Source: Rhodococcus sp. NBC_00297
GTDB lineage: Bacteria; Actinomycetota; Actinomycetes; Mycobacteriales; Mycobacteriaceae
Length of the DNA stretch: 64,000 bases
Assembly (NCBI RefSeq): GCF_036173065.1
Contig: NZ_CP108041.1
Coordinates: 1,240,001 to 1,304,000, forward strand
Direction of reading: 5' to 3'
This document shows positions 17,491-27,311 of the stretch, piece by piece (position 1 is the stretch's first letter; every line of letters starts with the position of its first letter). Below the pieces are notes generated by a model that had not been told where the DNA came from, did not search any database, and saw only the letters and a list, made by a program, of their open reading frames with translations. The position numbers and the translations under genes were made by a program.

Positions 17491-18384
17491 TCAGCCCAGC
17501 GGGACCGTGCGCTCCAGGAACGCGATCTGATCGGCCACCACGTGCTCGAACGGGTCGCCGACATAGATCTCGAAGTGGCCGTACGGGTACACCTCGATCT
17601 GTCCGCGAGGCGCCTTCGCCGCATGGCGCAGGGTCGCCTTCGTCGGTGCGACGGTGTCCGGATCGCACACGCAGAACAGCACCGGCGCGGTGATCTTCTT
17701 CGCCGCCCGGCCGGGGAAGTACCGGGTGATGGCGAGTGCGAACCGAGCCGCCACCTCGTTGGAGAAGGCGGAACCGGGGGGCTGCAGACCGAGGTACCCG
17801 TCGAGTGCATCGGTGCTGGCCATCAGTGCGACACCACGGTGTTCCGCGGCGAGCGGCACCATCACGGGAGGCTTGCCCCGGAGCGATCCGACGATGTCCC
17901 GGACGGCGAGCGGGGTGATCCTGAGCGTCGTGCTCAGCGGCGTGGCCAGGGCCGACGCGAGCCCGTCGGTGAACGGGCACTGGGAGATCACCGCGGCGAC
18001 CCGGCCGTCCCGAGCGGCGGCCTCGAGGACGTGGCCACCGCCGAACGAGGACCCCCACAGCACCACTCGGGTCGGATCGATCCCGTCGATCGTGCGGGCG
18101 TACGCGATGGCCGACGCCCAGTCCTCGAGTTGGAGCCCGATGTCGAGGAGCTGCCGTGGCTCGCCGCCACTGGCGCCGAAGTGGCGGTAGTCGAACACCA
18201 GGCACGCGTAGCCGGCAGCGGTGAACCGTTCGGCGTACGCGTCGAGCCGCATCTCGCGGACACCGCCCAGACCGTGGGCCAGGACGACGATCGGCTGCCG
18301 CTCGCTCGGTGTGTCCGGACGGTACAGCCACGCCGCACAGGTGGCGTCCCCGGACACGAACTCGACATCACGACGTTCACTCAC
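17491..18384 (-). CDS. Alpha/beta hydrolase
   Basis: A 297-residue serine hydrolase. LAHGLGGVREMRL gives the oxyanion region, WGSSFGGGHVLEAA the nucleophile elbow (GxSxG), followed by an Asp in CVCDPDTVAP and the terminal His in YPYGHFEIYVG. No signal peptide. The substrate is not evident. The start is GTG 18384. It ends one base past the response-regulator stop (convergent, no spacer), so no terminator lies between the two. Confidence 0.88.
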   Translation of the reverse strand: MSERRDVEFVSGDATCAAWLYRPDTPSERQPIVVLAHGLGGVREMRLDAYAERFTAAGYACLVFDYRHFGASGGEPRQLLDIGLQLEDWASAIAYARTIDGIDPTRVVLWGSSFGGGHVLEAAARDGRVAAVISQCPFTDGLASALATPLSTTLRITPLAVRDIVGSLRGKPPVMVPLAAEHRGVALMASTDALDGYLGLQPPGSAFSNEVAARFALAITRYFPGRAAKKITAPVLFCVCDPDTVAPTKATLRHAAKAPRGQIEVYPYGHFEIYVGDPFEHVVADQIAFLERTVPLG

Positions 18385-18434
18385 TGCGGCCCCCGACCGT
18401 CATTCGCTGCAGTCCACCCCCCCGGCGAACGCCG

Positions 18435-20609
18435 TCAGCTTGCCGTATCGCGGCCATCCGTGGCAATCGCACCCGTGCGTTCGATCACCCACGCGTACTC
18501 GAAGGCGATCTCCTTCCACTTCTCGTATCGACCGCTGACCCCGCCGTGCCCGGCACTCATCTCGGTCTTCAGCAGAATCGGCTCGCTGCCGGTGTTCTTC
18601 ACCCGCAGAGCGGCGATCCACTTCGCGGGTTCGACGTAGAGCACGCGCGTGTCGTTGATCGAGGTGATGGCCAGGACGGCCGGGTAGTCCTTCTCCGCCA
18701 CGTTCTCGTACGGGCTGTACGACTTCATGTAGTCGTAGACGTCCTTGTCCTCCAGCGGGTTTCCCCACTCGTCCCACTCGATCACCGTGAGCGGCAGCGA
18801 CGGGTCGAGAATGGACGTGAGCGGATCCACGAACGGGACGTTGGCGAGGATGCCCGCGAACAGTTCGGGTGCGAGGTTGGCCACCGCTCCCATGAGGAGG
18901 CCGCCCGCGCTGCCACCGTCGGCCACCAGACGATCGGGAGACGTCACCCCGGTGTCGATCAGATGCCGTGCGCACGAGACGAAGTCGGTGAACGTGTTCT
19001 TCTTGTGCAGCATCTTGCCGTCCTCGTACCAGAGGCGGCCCATCTCCCCGCCGCCGCGCACGTGCGCGATGACGAACACGATGCCCCGATCGAGCAGGGA
19101 CAGTCTCGACACCGAGAAGCCCGGGTCCATGCTCGCCTCGTACGAGCCGTACCCGTAGAGCAGCGTCGGCGCGCCACCCTCGGACACCTCGACGTCGACG
19201 CGCTTGATCACCGAGAGCGGCACTCGCGTGCCGTCCTCCGCCGTCGCCCACTCCCTGGTCTGGGTGTACCGCGTCGGGTCGAAATCGCCGAGCACCGGCT
19301 GCGACTTGCGCAGGATGCGCTCGCCGGACGCCAGGTCGTAGTCGTAGACACGCGAGGGCGTGATGAACGAGGTGTAGCCGAAACGCAGCAGCGGTGCGTC
19401 CCACTCCGGATTCGAGCCGAGACCCACCGAGAACAGTTCCTCGTCGAACTCGAGCTCGTGACGCTCGCCGTAGCCGCTGTCGAGCAGTGGCCACAAGGCC
19501 ATGCGCGGCACGGCTTCCCGGCGGTACGACAGCACCAGGTGGTGCGCGAACGCGTCGACGTCCTCGAGCCGCACGTCGTCGGCGTGCTCCAGGAGAATCG
19601 TCATGTCCGACGGGTCCTCCACCGGCGCGTCGGCCAGGACGAAGTTCTCCGCCTTCACTCCGTCGACGACGTCGTTGTGCAGGATCAGGAACCGGTCGCG
19701 GCCGGCGACCACGGCGTGCTCCGCGCTGTACTCGACGCCGTCCCTGCGCGGCAGGATCACGTGGAACTCGCCCGTCGCATCCTGCGCGTCGAGGTACCAG
19801 CCCTCGGTGGTGACCTTCGACCCCACCCAGATCACGAGGTATTTCTCGCTGCGCGTGGATCCGAAACTGACCCAGTAGGACTCGTCCGGCTCGTGGAAGA
19901 CCACCACGTCCTCGGACGTGGGCGACCCGATCCGGTGTCGCCACACCTTGTCCGGACGCCACGAGTCGTCCACGGTCTGATAGAAGAGGTACTGCTGATC
20001 GGCGGACCAGGTCGCTCCGGGAGCGGTCTGCTCGATCTCGTCCGGGAACAGCTCTCCGGTACGAAGATCCTTGATGCGCAACGTGTACCGCTCGTCGCCG
20101 GCGGTGTCGACGGAGTACGCGAGCAGGTGTCCGTCGTCGCTCAGGGAGAATGCGCCGAGCGAGAAGAAATCGTGTCCTTCTGCCAGCACGTTGGCGTCGA
20201 GGACGATCTCCTCGCCGGGGACCTCGACACCCGGTTCGAGCGCGGGCGGCGTCCAGTCGTCCACCGAGGCGACCGGGCAGCGGCACTGCATGCCGTAACT
20301 CTTGCCCTCCAGCGTGCGCCCGTAGTACCACCAGAGTCCGCGGCGCGTGGGCACCGACAGATCGGTCTCCTGTGTGCGCGACTTGATCTCGTCGAAGATC
20401 GCCGTGCGCAGCGGCTCCAGGTGGGCCGTCTGTGCCTCGGTGTAGGCGTTCTCCGCCTCGAGGTACGCGACGACCTCGGGATCCGACTTCTCCCGCAACC
20501 ACTCGTACGGGTCGACGACGACGTCACCGTGGTGGGTGCGCGTGTGCGGAACGGTCTTGGCGATCGGTGGTGTCGTCTGCTGCGCGTCGTGCGTCTGCAT
20601 GTCGGTCAC
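18435..20609 (-). CDS. ptrB: S9 family peptidase (oligopeptidase B / prolyl oligopeptidase type)
   Basis: A 724-residue cytoplasmic serine peptidase that trims oligopeptides. The N-terminal beta-propeller begins [20 protein letters not shown]. The catalytic domain carries [12 protein letters not shown] (Ser nucleophile), SINDTRV (Asp) and SAGHGG (His). GTG 20609 overlaps the purC TGA as GTGA; the internal ATG three codons later is an alternative. The purC-ptrB order is also found in M. tuberculosis, where, from memory, the gene is split as ptrBa/ptrBb; here it is intact. Confidence 0.94.
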   Translation of the reverse strand: MTDMQTHDAQQTTPPIAKTVPHTRTHHGDVVVDPYEWLREKSDPEVVAYLEAENAYTEAQTAHLEPLRTAIFDEIKSRTQETDLSVPTRRGLWWYYGRTLEGKSYGMQCRCPVASVDDWTPPALEPGVEVPGEEIVLDANVLAEGHDFFSLGAFSLSDDGHLLAYSVDTAGDERYTLRIKDLRTGELFPDEIEQTAPGATWSADQQYLFYQTVDDSWRPDKVWRHRIGSPTSEDVVVFHEPDESYWVSFGSTRSEKYLVIWVGSKVTTEGWYLDAQDATGEFHVILPRRDGVEYSAEHAVVAGRDRFLILHNDVVDGVKAENFVLADAPVEDPSDMTILLEHADDVRLEDVDAFAHHLVLSYRREAVPRMALWPLLDSGYGERHELEFDEELFSVGLGSNPEWDAPLLRFGYTSFITPSRVYDYDLASGERILRKSQPVLGDFDPTRYTQTREWATAEDGTRVPLSVIKRVDVEVSEGGAPTLLYGYGSYEASMDPGFSVSRLSLLDRGIVFVIAHVRGGGEMGRLWYEDGKMLHKKNTFTDFVSCARHLIDTGVTSPDRLVADGGSAGGLLMGAVANLAPELFAGILANVPFVDPLTSILDPSLPLTVIEWDEWGNPLEDKDVYDYMKSYSPYENVAEKDYPAVLAITSINDTRVLYVEPAKWIAALRVKNTGSEPILLKTEMSAGHGGVSGRYEKWKEIAFEYAWVIERTGAIATDGRDTAS

Positions 20610-21490
20610 GGTCGTACCCAATCGTCGAAGGAGAGACCCGAGAGTCGTTCGTACGCCTCGACGTAACGCGACCGGGTGCGGTCGGCGATGTCGTCGGGCA
20701 GCGGCGGGGGCGGTGCATCGCCGTGGCGGTCCCATCCGGACTCACCGGTCAGCCAGTTCCGGACGAACTGCTTGTCGAAACTCGGCTGCGCCTGCCCCTC
20801 GGTGTAGCCGTCGAGCGGCCAGTACCGGGACGAGTCGGGAGTCAGCACCTCGTCGGCGAGGACCACCTCGCCGTCGTCGTCGACACCGAACTCGAACTTG
20901 GTGTCGGCGAGGATGATTCCGCGTCCGGCGGCGAACTCCGCGGCGCGCGCGTAGATGTCGAGCGTCGCCGAGCGCAGCTTGTCCGCCGTGTCGGCTCCGA
21001 CTAGGGCGACCACGGAATCGAAGTCGATGTTCTCGTCGTGATCGCCGATCGCCGCCTTGCTGGCGGGGGTGAAGATCGGCTCCGGGAGCGTGCTCGCCTC
21101 GGTGAGACCGTCCGGGAGCGGAACGCCGCACACCGCACCCGTCTCCCGATAGTCGAGCAGCCCGGACCCGGTGAGGTAGCCACGGGCGACACACTCGACC
21201 GGTGCCATGCGCAGCGCGCGCACCACCAGCGCGCGGCCGAGCACCTCCTGCGGGATCCGCGGATCCTCCGCGTCTCCGGCGAGGTGATCTCGCACGCCGA
21301 GAGTGTCGAAGAAGAACACGCTCATCGCGGTGAGCACGCGACCCTTGTCAGGAATGGGCGTCGACAGCACGTGGTCGTACGCGGAGATGCGGTCGGTCGC
21401 CACCAGGAGCAGATGGTCGTCGTCGATGCGATACAGGTCGCGGACCTTGCCGGCCGCCAGATGGGGATACTGCGAGAGAGAGGGGCGCAC
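20606..21490 (-). CDS. purC: Phosphoribosylaminoimidazole-succinocarboxamide synthase
   Basis: SAICAR synthetase (294 residues), adding aspartate to CAIR in purine synthesis. Family features: [51 protein letters not shown] and [12 protein letters not shown]. The start GTG 21490 ([18 protein letters not shown]) is set by family length. There is no obvious ribosome-binding site, so the mRNA may be leaderless. It is coupled to the downstream S9 peptidase through a GTGA overlap. Confidence 0.97.
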   Translation of the reverse strand: MRPSLSQYPHLAAGKVRDLYRIDDDHLLLVATDRISAYDHVLSTPIPDKGRVLTAMSVFFFDTLGVRDHLAGDAEDPRIPQEVLGRALVVRALRMAPVECVARGYLTGSGLLDYRETGAVCGVPLPDGLTEASTLPEPIFTPASKAAIGDHDENIDFDSVVALVGADTADKLRSATLDIYARAAEFAAGRGIILADTKFEFGVDDDGEVVLADEVLTPDSSRYWPLDGYTEGQAQPSFDKQFVRNWLTGESGWDRHGDAPPPPLPDDIADRTRSRYVEAYERLSGLSFDDWVRP

Positions 21491-21589
21491 GACGTTCGAG
21501 CGTAGTCGTGCCGCGCATCGCGGTGGTGGCGGTGTCTGGCAGTGTTCGGAGGGACCCTCGGTACCGAGGCGAACGAAGGAGCGTGGCGG

Positions 21590-23005
21590 GTGACGACGAC
21601 GGACAGGGTGCAGGTCGGATTCCGGTCCGAACGAGGCCCGATCCTGGCGGCGCTGATGCTCTGCAACTCGCTCGTCGCCCTCGACTCGACGATCATCGCC
21701 ACGTCCGTCCTCACCATCGTCGACGATTTGGGCGGCTTCTCCCAGTTCCCGTGGCTCTTCTCGATCTACCTGCTCGCACAGGCCGTCACCGTGCCGGTCT
21801 ACGGCAAGCTGGCGGATCTCTTCGGCCGCAAGCGTCTCGTCCTGTTCGGCATCGCCGTCTTCGCGATCGGCTCGGTGCTGTGCGGGATTGCCTGGAGCAT
21901 GCCCGCCCTCATCGTCGCCCGGGCGATCCAGGGCATCGGCGCGGGCGCGATCCAACCGATGGTGCAGACGATCGCCGGCGACATCTACACCGTGCGCGAG
22001 CGCGCGAAGGCGCAGGGCTACCTGGCCAGCGTGTGGGCGATGTCGTCCATCGTGGGTCCCAGTCTCGGCGGCATCTTCTCCGAGTTCCTGTCGTGGCGCT
22101 GGATCTTCTTCGTCAACATCCCGCTGTGCCTGGTCGCGGCGGTGATGCTGATCCGCAAGTTCGACGAGACGGCGAGGCCGTCGACGCGGCAGAGCATCGA
22201 CTACGTCGGCGCCGCGCTGCTCACCGTCGGCGCGGGCGCCCTCATCCTCGGGCTGCTCGAGGGTGGTCAGTCGTGGGCGTGGACGTCGGGAGCGAGCGTC
22301 GCGGTCTTCGCCGTCGGAGTGGCCGGGCTCGCCGCCTTCGTGCTCGTCGAGAGACGCGTCGCGTCCCCCGTGCTGCCACTGTGGGTGCTGACGCGTCGCG
22401 TCCTGGTCGCCACGAGCGCCGTGGGCGCCGTCATCGGCGCCGTCGTGCTCACGCTCACCACGTACGTCCCGACGTTCGTCCAGGGCGTACTGGGGCTGAG
22501 CGCACTGGCGGGCGGCTTCACCCTCGCACCGCTCCTGCTGTCGTGGCCGCTGATGTCGTCACAGTCGGGTCGGGTGTATCTGCGCATCGGGTTCCGGCGC
22601 ACCGCGGTCATCGGTGGGTCGATCGTCACGGCCGGTTCGCTGCTCACACTGGGATGGACCACGACGTCGTCGGTGTGGGAGATCTGCGTCGGGTGCCTCG
22701 TGATCGGAGCCGGGATGGGGCTGATCGCGGGCCCTGCGCTCATCGCCGCGCAGTCGAGTGTCGACTGGTCCGAGCGCGGAGTGGTCACCTCCACCAACAC
22801 GTTCGCCCGCAACCTCGGCAGCGCCGTCGGCATCGCGGTGTGCGGGGCCATCGTCAATGCCACTGTCGGGGACGACGCATCGCCGGCCGAACTCGGCGAC
22901 GGTCTGCACATCGTGTTCTACACGGTGATCGGCGGAGCGGTCCTGCTGCTGATCGCCGCGCTCGCGATGCCCGGTGGCCGTATCGCCGATCCCGAGAAGA
23001 GCTAG
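21590..23005 (+). CDS. MFS drug transporter, DHA2 family (EmrB/QacA-like)
   Basis: 471 residues with 14 predicted membrane segments. Motifs: [14 protein letters not shown] (DHA2 motif C/D1 region), [14 protein letters not shown] (motif A) and [15 protein letters not shown]. It probably expels hydrophobic drugs with H+ antiport. GTG 21590 is preferred because GAAGGAG lies 12 bp upstream; an in-frame ATG 48 bp earlier is open but poorly placed. From memory an EmrB-type pump sits beside purC-ptrB in mycobacteria as well. The stop overlaps the stop region of the siderophore-interacting gene by 4 bp. Confidence 0.93.
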   Translation: MTTTDRVQVGFRSERGPILAALMLCNSLVALDSTIIATSVLTIVDDLGGFSQFPWLFSIYLLAQAVTVPVYGKLADLFGRKRLVLFGIAVFAIGSVLCGIAWSMPALIVARAIQGIGAGAIQPMVQTIAGDIYTVRERAKAQGYLASVWAMSSIVGPSLGGIFSEFLSWRWIFFVNIPLCLVAAVMLIRKFDETARPSTRQSIDYVGAALLTVGAGALILGLLEGGQSWAWTSGASVAVFAVGVAGLAAFVLVERRVASPVLPLWVLTRRVLVATSAVGAVIGAVVLTLTTYVPTFVQGVLGLSALAGGFTLAPLLLSWPLMSSQSGRVYLRIGFRRTAVIGGSIVTAGSLLTLGWTTTSSVWEICVGCLVIGAGMGLIAGPALIAAQSSVDWSERGVVTSTNTFARNLGSAVGIAVCGAIVNATVGDDASPAELGDGLHIVFYTVIGGAVLLLIAALAMPGGRIADPEKS

Positions 23006-23919
23006 AGGCCGACGCGCTCGAGGAGTGCCTCGAACTCGTCCTGCGCCTGCGCTTCCGACTTGCCCTCGCGCAGAGCGCGCTTGTAGCCCGCGAGTGCCAT
23101 CGCCTCGTACCGCTTGTAGGAGGCCAGCCACTCCTCGGCGCGCTCGCGCCAGTATCCGATGACCGAGCACTCACGGGTGCTCATGCCCCACTGCTTGCGC
23201 ACGTGGGAGCGCACCGCGCGGGACGCGCCCGCCTCACCGGCGAACCACACGTATCCGGAGCCCGCGGGACGCTCGTACGACGCGACCGCATCGGGGAGAA
23301 CACTCGGCATCACACCGTTGCCGGTACCCACGCGCCAGTCGACGGTGACGTCCGCCGCCGTGTCGAACGACTGGATGTCGGCGGGGTCGAGGACCTCGAG
23401 CACGACGTGGGTCCGCAGCCCGGCCGGTGCCTGTTCGAGTGCTCGGGCGATGGCCGGCAGACCCGTCTGGTCCGCCACGAGCAGTTGCCACGCGGCGTCC
23501 TCGGGACACCGGTACCAGGAGCGGGGGCGCGAGAGGACGACGCTGTGGCCCGGGCGCGCCAGCCGCGCCCAGTTCGACGCGACGCCGCTCTCGTGCAGGA
23601 CGAAGTCGATGGTCAGCGTGTCGTCGTCGCGCATGCGGACGGTGTAGTTGCGGCACTCCGGCCGCGTCGCCGCGTCGTGGTAGCCCCACACGCCCTTACA
23701 GCAGGTCATCGGCGGCAGGACGTCGTCGACGGCGGACGGGAAGTACACGGTGACGCACTCGTCCGGTGCCTCGACGCCGACGTACCGTTCCACCCACGGG
23801 CCGCCGAGAACGATGCGCACCATGCTGGGTGAGATCGCCGTCGTGGACAGCACCGACGCCGGATAGAAGCCGGGTTCCGCATCGAGCGTCGCGGCGTCGA
23901 GTTCGAACGCTGTCGACAT
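23002..23919 (-). CDS. Siderophore-interacting protein (FAD-dependent ferric-siderophore reductase)
   Basis: A 305-residue SIP/ViuB-family reductase that frees iron from ferric siderophores. The FAD-binding barrel contains RNYTVRM and DFVLHESGVASNWA; the NAD(P) part has LLVADQTGLPAIARAL, and the C-terminus has WFAGEAGASRAVR and YWRERAEEW. An IdeR/DtxR box lies about 40 bp upstream, so iron repression is expected. No siderophore synthesis genes are adjacent. Confidence 0.93.
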   Translation of the reverse strand: MSTAFELDAATLDAEPGFYPASVLSTTAISPSMVRIVLGGPWVERYVGVEAPDECVTVYFPSAVDDVLPPMTCCKGVWGYHDAATRPECRNYTVRMRDDDTLTIDFVLHESGVASNWARLARPGHSVVLSRPRSWYRCPEDAAWQLLVADQTGLPAIARALEQAPAGLRTHVVLEVLDPADIQSFDTAADVTVDWRVGTGNGVMPSVLPDAVASYERPAGSGYVWFAGEAGASRAVRSHVRKQWGMSTRECSVIGYWRERAEEWLASYKRYEAMALAGYKRALREGKSEAQAQDEFEALLERVGL

Positions 23920-23958
23920 CGGACCTCCTCGCCTGCGGCACGCTCGGGGAAATCGAGC

Positions 23959-23977
23959 GACTGTAAGGCGAGCCTAA
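23959..23977 (-). promoter_or_regulatory. IdeR/DtxR-type iron box
   Basis: On the minus strand this 19-mer starts TTAGGCTCGCCTTAC, close to the DtxR/IdeR consensus TTAGGTTAGGCTAACCTAA, with a well-conserved left half. It ends 40 bp before the siderophore-interacting protein start. Confidence 0.75.
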
Positions 23978-24007
23978 CCATGCCTGGCGGTGGAGTGCAA
24001 TGGGGCC

Positions 24008-24027
24008 GGTCACAGACAGCTGTGACC
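24008..24027. terminator. 8-4-8 perfect inverted repeat after the DUF4012 gene
   Basis: GGTCACAG-ACAG-CTGTGACC. It lies 28 bp past the stop codon of the minus-strand DUF4012 gene and 88 bp upstream of the siderophore-interacting gene start. A terminator is the simplest reading; an operator is possible. Confidence 0.45.
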
Positions 24028-24055
24028 AGCGCGTCACGATCTCACGAGAGCCGCG

Positions 24056-25843
24056 TCAGGATCCCGAGCAGTCCGGCACGTCGACGGTGGCGGTGCCGGG
24101 GAGCGTCGCAGGCTGGAGCGGCACCCGCGCAGCACCCGGCGCCGTCGGCTCCACGAGGTCGAGGACGAGGGTCTTGGTCTGCCCCGGCTCGACGACGAAC
24201 GGCGTGTAGAAGAACGGATGGCCCCGTTCCTGCCCGGTGAGCACGAACACCTGCTGACCATCGATCGACGCCTTCGTCAGCGTCGACCCCGTCGTCGTGA
24301 AGACCGACACCACCGATCGATTGGTTCCGGGGGGACCCTCGTACGCGGTCGTCTCGTTCTGACGTCCGGCGATGTACGTCGGGTACTCCTGCGGCGGAGC
24401 CGTGTTGGTCACGGAGGCGGTGATCTGGGTCGTCCGGGTGTCCCCCTCGCAGGACGTCGCGGTGTAGGTGATGTCTCGCTCGAGGTAGTAGTCGAGCTTG
24501 CCACCGGCACCGTTGTTGACCACCAGCGCGGCGTACGGCGCGGGATCGTCCGGCACCTCGTGCGCGATCTTGGTTCCGGAGAGCACACTCTGGATCGCGG
24601 GGTCCGCGCTCCAGACGGCGGTGTGGCCCTCGCTGACGCCACGTCCGATGGCGTCGAGAAGTCCCGCAGGATCGTTGATTTTGCCCTCCACCTTGGAGAA
24701 GACGCGGGCCGCGATCTGCTGCAGGTAGTCCTTGCGCGCGAGGTTGTCGTCGGCGAAGCGGAAGTACGCCTCCGACTGCGTCAGGTTCACCACGTTGTCC
24801 GACGTGACCTGCTCGCCGTCGGCGAGAGTCACCGGGCCGACCACGCCGAGGATGTAACTCAGCGCGACCGGGTCGGTCGCCAGCACACCGTCGACGGACT
24901 GACCGGACTCCTGCTGCCAGATCGACCGGAGGATCTCCCCCGTGTACGGGAAGTGGGGACTCACATTCGCGTTCTGCCAGTTGGCCGTCGCGTTGTACTG
25001 GTTGCCGTACGCCTTGGCGAAGTCGGGCCCCAGATCGATCGGGTCGTAGAGGGCACCGAGCTCGCTGTTCTTCGCCAGTGCGTCGAGCGAGATCTTGCCC
25101 CGGTCCGCGTCGATGATGGCGAATCCACCCATGAGCCCGCCGGTACCGCGCGACTCGGCATTGGTCTGGAACGCCAGGAAGTAGCTCTTGGGTGAGTTCT
25201 CGCCGAGCATGTCCGGGAGGATCTTCGACGCCAGGCTGGTGTTGGTGAGCAGCCCGGACAGATCGTCCAACTGCGCCTTCAGCGAATCACCGGCCTCGGT
25301 GACCTGCGGTAGATAACTGTCGGTGTCGATGGACTCCGCGCGCTGGTTCAGTGCGGTCGCCGAGGCGGACACCTGCTCGAGGGTCGGCGACGCCTCGCGC
25401 AGCGCACCCAGATCGATCGTGCCGTCGTCGGCGCGCAGTTCACTCGGGTTCAGCACCGCACCGACGTCGACCGCGGGCTGAAGGACCTCGGTCGTGAGGT
25501 CGTGGACGAGTCCGGTGAGCGGACCCACGACATCGAGAGGGGAGCCCACACCCGGAATGGCGGCGACGGCCTTCCAGATGGGCGACTCGGTCGCATCCAG
25601 CGCATCTGTCGACGCGGCGGTCGCGTCCGCGACGCGCTCACGACCCTCGTCCGCGTTGCCGGCCAGGATCGCCGACCGTGCCGCGAGTGCATCGTCACGG
25701 GCGGAGCTCAGCCCCTTGTACGCCGTGGAGACGGTCCACCCGAACCACGCGACCAGAGCCAGGAGGACGACGGCCACGATCCACACCCAGATCGGGACCC
25801 GCCGTCGCCGTGCCGTCGTGGTTCCACCGAGCTCATTCGACAC
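24056..25843 (-). CDS. DUF4012 domain-containing membrane-anchored protein
   Basis: 595 residues: an N-terminal cytoplasmic basic stretch (TTARRRRVPIW), one transmembrane helix (VWIVAVVLLALVAWFGWTV) and a large extracytoplasmic DUF4012 region with FLAFQTNAESRGTGGLMGGF and the LGALYDPIDLGPDFA segment. DUF4012 proteins are common beside surface polysaccharide genes in actinobacteria; the biochemical role is unknown. It lies 78 bp downstream of UDP-glucose dehydrogenase on the same strand, which supports an envelope-glycan link. The start is GTG 25843. Confidence 0.88.
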   Translation of the reverse strand: MSNELGGTTTARRRRVPIWVWIVAVVLLALVAWFGWTVSTAYKGLSSARDDALAARSAILAGNADEGRERVADATAASTDALDATESPIWKAVAAIPGVGSPLDVVGPLTGLVHDLTTEVLQPAVDVGAVLNPSELRADDGTIDLGALREASPTLEQVSASATALNQRAESIDTDSYLPQVTEAGDSLKAQLDDLSGLLTNTSLASKILPDMLGENSPKSYFLAFQTNAESRGTGGLMGGFAIIDADRGKISLDALAKNSELGALYDPIDLGPDFAKAYGNQYNATANWQNANVSPHFPYTGEILRSIWQQESGQSVDGVLATDPVALSYILGVVGPVTLADGEQVTSDNVVNLTQSEAYFRFADDNLARKDYLQQIAARVFSKVEGKINDPAGLLDAIGRGVSEGHTAVWSADPAIQSVLSGTKIAHEVPDDPAPYAALVVNNGAGGKLDYYLERDITYTATSCEGDTRTTQITASVTNTAPPQEYPTYIAGRQNETTAYEGPPGTNRSVVSVFTTTGSTLTKASIDGQQVFVLTGQERGHPFFYTPFVVEPGQTKTLVLDLVEPTAPGAARVPLQPATLPGTATVDVPDCSGS

Positions 25844-25921
25844 GACAATCCTCTGCTCGTTCTCGGACCGATATTCGGCAGGAGTGTATCAATGGCGTTG
25901 TCGACTGTCGTTTCGTCGGAC

Positions 25922-27244
25922 TCAGGGTCGTCCGAGACCGCGATAGTGCCACCCGGCAGAACGCCACATATTCACGTCGAGGCAATTGCGTCCGTCGATG
26001 ATTCTGCGTTCTCGCACCACGCCCTCCAGATCGGCGGGAACCAGCTCGCGGAATTCACGCCATTCGGTGAGCACGAGTACCACGTCGGCCTTCGCGCACG
26101 CCTCCAGCGCAGAGCTCGCGTACCCCAGCGTGGGGAACAGCGCGCGCGAGTTGTCGTTGGCCTTCGGGTCGTACACGGTCACACCGGCACCCTGAAGTTG
26201 CAGTTGCCCAGCGACATTGAGAGCCGGCGAATCGCGGACGTCGTCGGAATCGGGCTTGAAGGCGGCACCCAGCACCGCGACCTGAGCTCCCAGCAGAGTT
26301 CCCACGGTGTCGCGCACGACCTCGACCATGCCGGTGCGACGACGCATGTTGATGTTGTCGACCTCGCGCAGGAAGGTCAGCGCCTGATCGGCTCCCAACT
26401 CACCGGCACGGGCCATGAATGCGCGAATGTCCTTGGGCAGGCAACCGCCACCGAAACCGATCCCGGCGTTGAGAAATTTGCGTCCGATTCGATCGTCGTG
26501 ACCGATTGCGTCGGCCAGAACGGTGATATCGGCGCCTGCCGCGTCACAGACCTCGGAAATAGCGTTGATGAACGAGATCTTCGTCGCGAGAAATGCGTTG
26601 GCCGACGTCTTGACCAATTCGGCGGTGGCCAGATCGGTCACGATGAAGGGGATCCCCTCGGCGAGCAGGGGCGCGTAGACCTCGCGCGCGACCTCCTCCG
26701 CGCGCCGAGGACGGTTCCTGTCGACCCCGAGCACCAGCCGGTCCGGGTGCAGCGTGTCCTCCACGGCGTGACCCTCGCGCAGGAACTCCGGGTTCCAGGC
26801 CACCTCGAGGTCCTCGCCTGCCGGCGAGAGCGCATGGGCCATCGTGCCGAGTCGCTCCGCCGTGCCCACGGGGACCGTGGACTTGCCGAAGAGGACAGCG
26901 GGTCCGGTGATCAGCGGTGCGAGGTTCTCCACCACCGAGTTCACGTACGTCACGTCAGCGGCGTACTCGCCCTTCTTCTGCGGCGTGCCCACCGCGAGGA
27001 AGAAGATGTCACCGAACGCTGCAGCGTCCGCGTAGGACGCGGTGAAGCGCAGGCGGCCCGCTGCGATGTTGCGCTGCAACACTTCCTCGAGCCCAGGCTC
27101 CCAGAAGGGCACCTCCCCCGCCTCGAGCTTGGCCAGCTTGCTCGGGTCGACATCGACCCCGAGGACGTCGTGTCCGATCTCGGCCATGCACGCAGCGTGC
27201 GTGGCGCCCAGGTAACCCGTTCCGATGACGACAACTTTGCTCAC
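25922..27244 (-). CDS. ugd: UDP-glucose 6-dehydrogenase
   Basis: A 440-residue NAD-dependent enzyme making UDP-glucuronate from UDP-glucose for surface glycans. NAD motif VVVIGTGYLGATHAACM; catalytic Cys268 in GFGGGCLPKD; substrate-binding EFLREGHAVED and AFKPDSDDVRDSPAL. All three domains are present. The start is GTG 27244. The DUF4012 gene follows and may be co-transcribed. Confidence 0.95.
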   Translation of the reverse strand: MSKVVVIGTGYLGATHAACMAEIGHDVLGVDVDPSKLAKLEAGEVPFWEPGLEEVLQRNIAAGRLRFTASYADAAAFGDIFFLAVGTPQKKGEYAADVTYVNSVVENLAPLITGPAVLFGKSTVPVGTAERLGTMAHALSPAGEDLEVAWNPEFLREGHAVEDTLHPDRLVLGVDRNRPRRAEEVAREVYAPLLAEGIPFIVTDLATAELVKTSANAFLATKISFINAISEVCDAAGADITVLADAIGHDDRIGRKFLNAGIGFGGGCLPKDIRAFMARAGELGADQALTFLREVDNINMRRRTGMVEVVRDTVGTLLGAQVAVLGAAFKPDSDDVRDSPALNVAGQLQLQGAGVTVYDPKANDNSRALFPTLGYASSALEACAKADVVLVLTEWREFRELVPADLEGVVRERRIIDGRNCLDVNMWRSAGWHYRGLGRP

Positions 27245-27311
27245 ATGACGAACCGTAGGGTCTGACGGCCGTCACTTCCACCGGGAGACCGCCCCGTCGT
27301 CACGGTTCACA

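Noticed and set aside
18309-20666. A 785-codon open frame on the plus strand
   Set aside because: It lies entirely antisense to the alpha/beta hydrolase and S9 peptidase genes, whose catalytic motifs are clear. His/Arg/Val-rich composition is what the complement of GC-biased codons gives.
21508-23832. A 774-codon Arg-rich plus-strand frame
   Set aside because: It is an out-of-frame reading of the MFS pump and antisense of the siderophore reductase; no domain is recognisable.
24008-24027. CRP/Crp-Fnr site
   Set aside because: The half-sites are in the reverse order (TCACA-N6-TGTGA instead of TGTGA-N6-TCACA), and it sits where a terminator is expected.
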